Assembly (NCBI GenBank): GCA_964545545.1
Contig: CAZJGK010000055.1
Span: forward strand, 1-22,720
Source of the DNA: JAHJTW01 sp964545545
Lineage (GTDB): Bacteria > Krumholzibacteriota > Krumholzibacteriia > LZORAL124-64-63
Direction of reading: 5' to 3'
DNA: 22,720 nt
This document shows, in pieces, positions 22,374 to 22,720 of this stretch (position 1 is its first letter; every line of letters starts with the position of its first letter). The notes below the pieces were generated by a model. That model made no database searches and had not been told where the DNA came from. It was given only the letters and a program-made list of their open reading frames with translations. Made by a program: the position numbers and the translations under genes.

Positions 22374-22720
22374 ATGGATCCGTTGCACATCTTGATGGTC
22401 ACCGCCGAGTATGCTCCCCTCGCCAAGGTGGGAGGACTGGGTGATGTCACGGCCGCCTTGGCCGGGGAGTTGGCAGCCCGCGGCAGCCAGGTCAAAGTGG
22501 TCCTTCCCCTTTACGGCCATCTGGACCGTAAACGCCTGGGCATTCGCCCCTTTAAAAAATTGCCCGCGTTGAGTCTGAGGGTGGGGCAACGCATGCACGA
22601 GGTCCGCTATCATGTGCTTGGCCGCGGCACGGGACGGCTGCAGGTCATTTTTGTGGAGTGCGAGAGGCTGTTCGGGCGCTCGGGAATCTATACCGCAGCC
22701 GACGGTCAAGCCTTTCCCGA
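22374..22720 (+). CDS. glgA: glycogen synthase, GT5 family, N-terminal fragment (runs off the window)
   Basis: Adds glucose from a nucleotide sugar (ADP-glucose in most bacteria) to the non-reducing end of alpha-1,4-glucan in the cytoplasm. Only about 115 residues are inside the window. They contain the GT5 start: MDPLHILMVTAEYAPLAKVG, continuing into the KVGGLGDV donor-binding motif, then VTAALAGELAARGSQVKVVL and FVECERLFGRSGIY. ATG 22374 has AGAGGA ending three bases upstream, a close but usable SD. No other glycogen gene is in the window. The leader contains several inverted repeats and a weak promoter-like pair. Confidence 0.92.
   Translation, partial: MDPLHILMVTAEYAPLAKVGGLGDVTAALAGELAARGSQVKVVLPLYGHLDRKRLGIRPFKKLPALSLRVGQRMHEVRYHVLGRGTGRLQVIFVECERLFGRSGIYTAADGQAFP

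Overview
The window is a GC-rich, densely coded bacterial chromosome segment. It has ATGA/GTGA gene overlaps, GTG and TTG starts, good Shine-Dalgarno (SD) sequences and hairpin terminators. I saw no rRNA, tRNA, CRISPR array, transposase, integrase or phage gene. The mix of a DUF3524-type tRNA-queuosine mannosyltransferase, CdaA-type c-di-AMP synthase, BldC/excisionase-like HTH with a STAS/HD-GYP-like protein, an STT3-like GT-C protein, a double-domain M16 peptidase and a ClC-CBS-RCK_C channel suits a Gram-negative, uncultured-type lineage, perhaps near the FCB group. That placement is inference; no marker gene fixes the phylum.

Layout. 1-2847 (+): overlapping operon of a queuosine-tRNA glycosyltransferase (5' end outside the window), a HAD-IIA hydrolase and an alpha/beta-hydrolase-fold protein. 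2853-3488 (-): unknown protein convergent with that operon. 3489-3806: 318 bp divergent promoter region with small palindromes. 3807-6389 (+): two unknown genes, the first a two-helix membrane protein with a long cytoplasmic part and a C-terminal 24-residue tandem repeat. 6610-9145 (+): a 72-residue HTH protein and a STAS/GAF-like/degenerate HD-GYP protein 7 bp apart, preceded by a strongly foldable leader. 9146-9385: convergent intergenic region with inverted repeats. 9386-10234 (-): cdaA, divergent from 10343-13102 (+), a large STT3-like membrane protein.

13191-16475 (+): mostly small enzymes in one direction: nitroreductase, P-loop nucleotide kinase-like protein, a possible 58-residue ORF, an endonuclease/exonuclease/phosphatase-family enzyme, a flavin-reductase-like protein and a cupin ending in a clear terminator. 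16510-19221 (-): M16 peptidase. 19448-22221 (+): ClC channel overlapping a methyltransferase. 22374-22720 (+): N-terminus of glycogen synthase (runs off the window) after a leader with several hairpins.

The best candidates for something undescribed are the two adjoining gene pairs at 3807-9145: a membrane protein with repeated VYDLSEFGAV motifs and its small partner, then an HTH plus a STAS/HD-GYP-like protein that has lost metal ligands. Together they look like a non-canonical signalling or regulatory locus. The function is inferred from domain content and layout, not shown.
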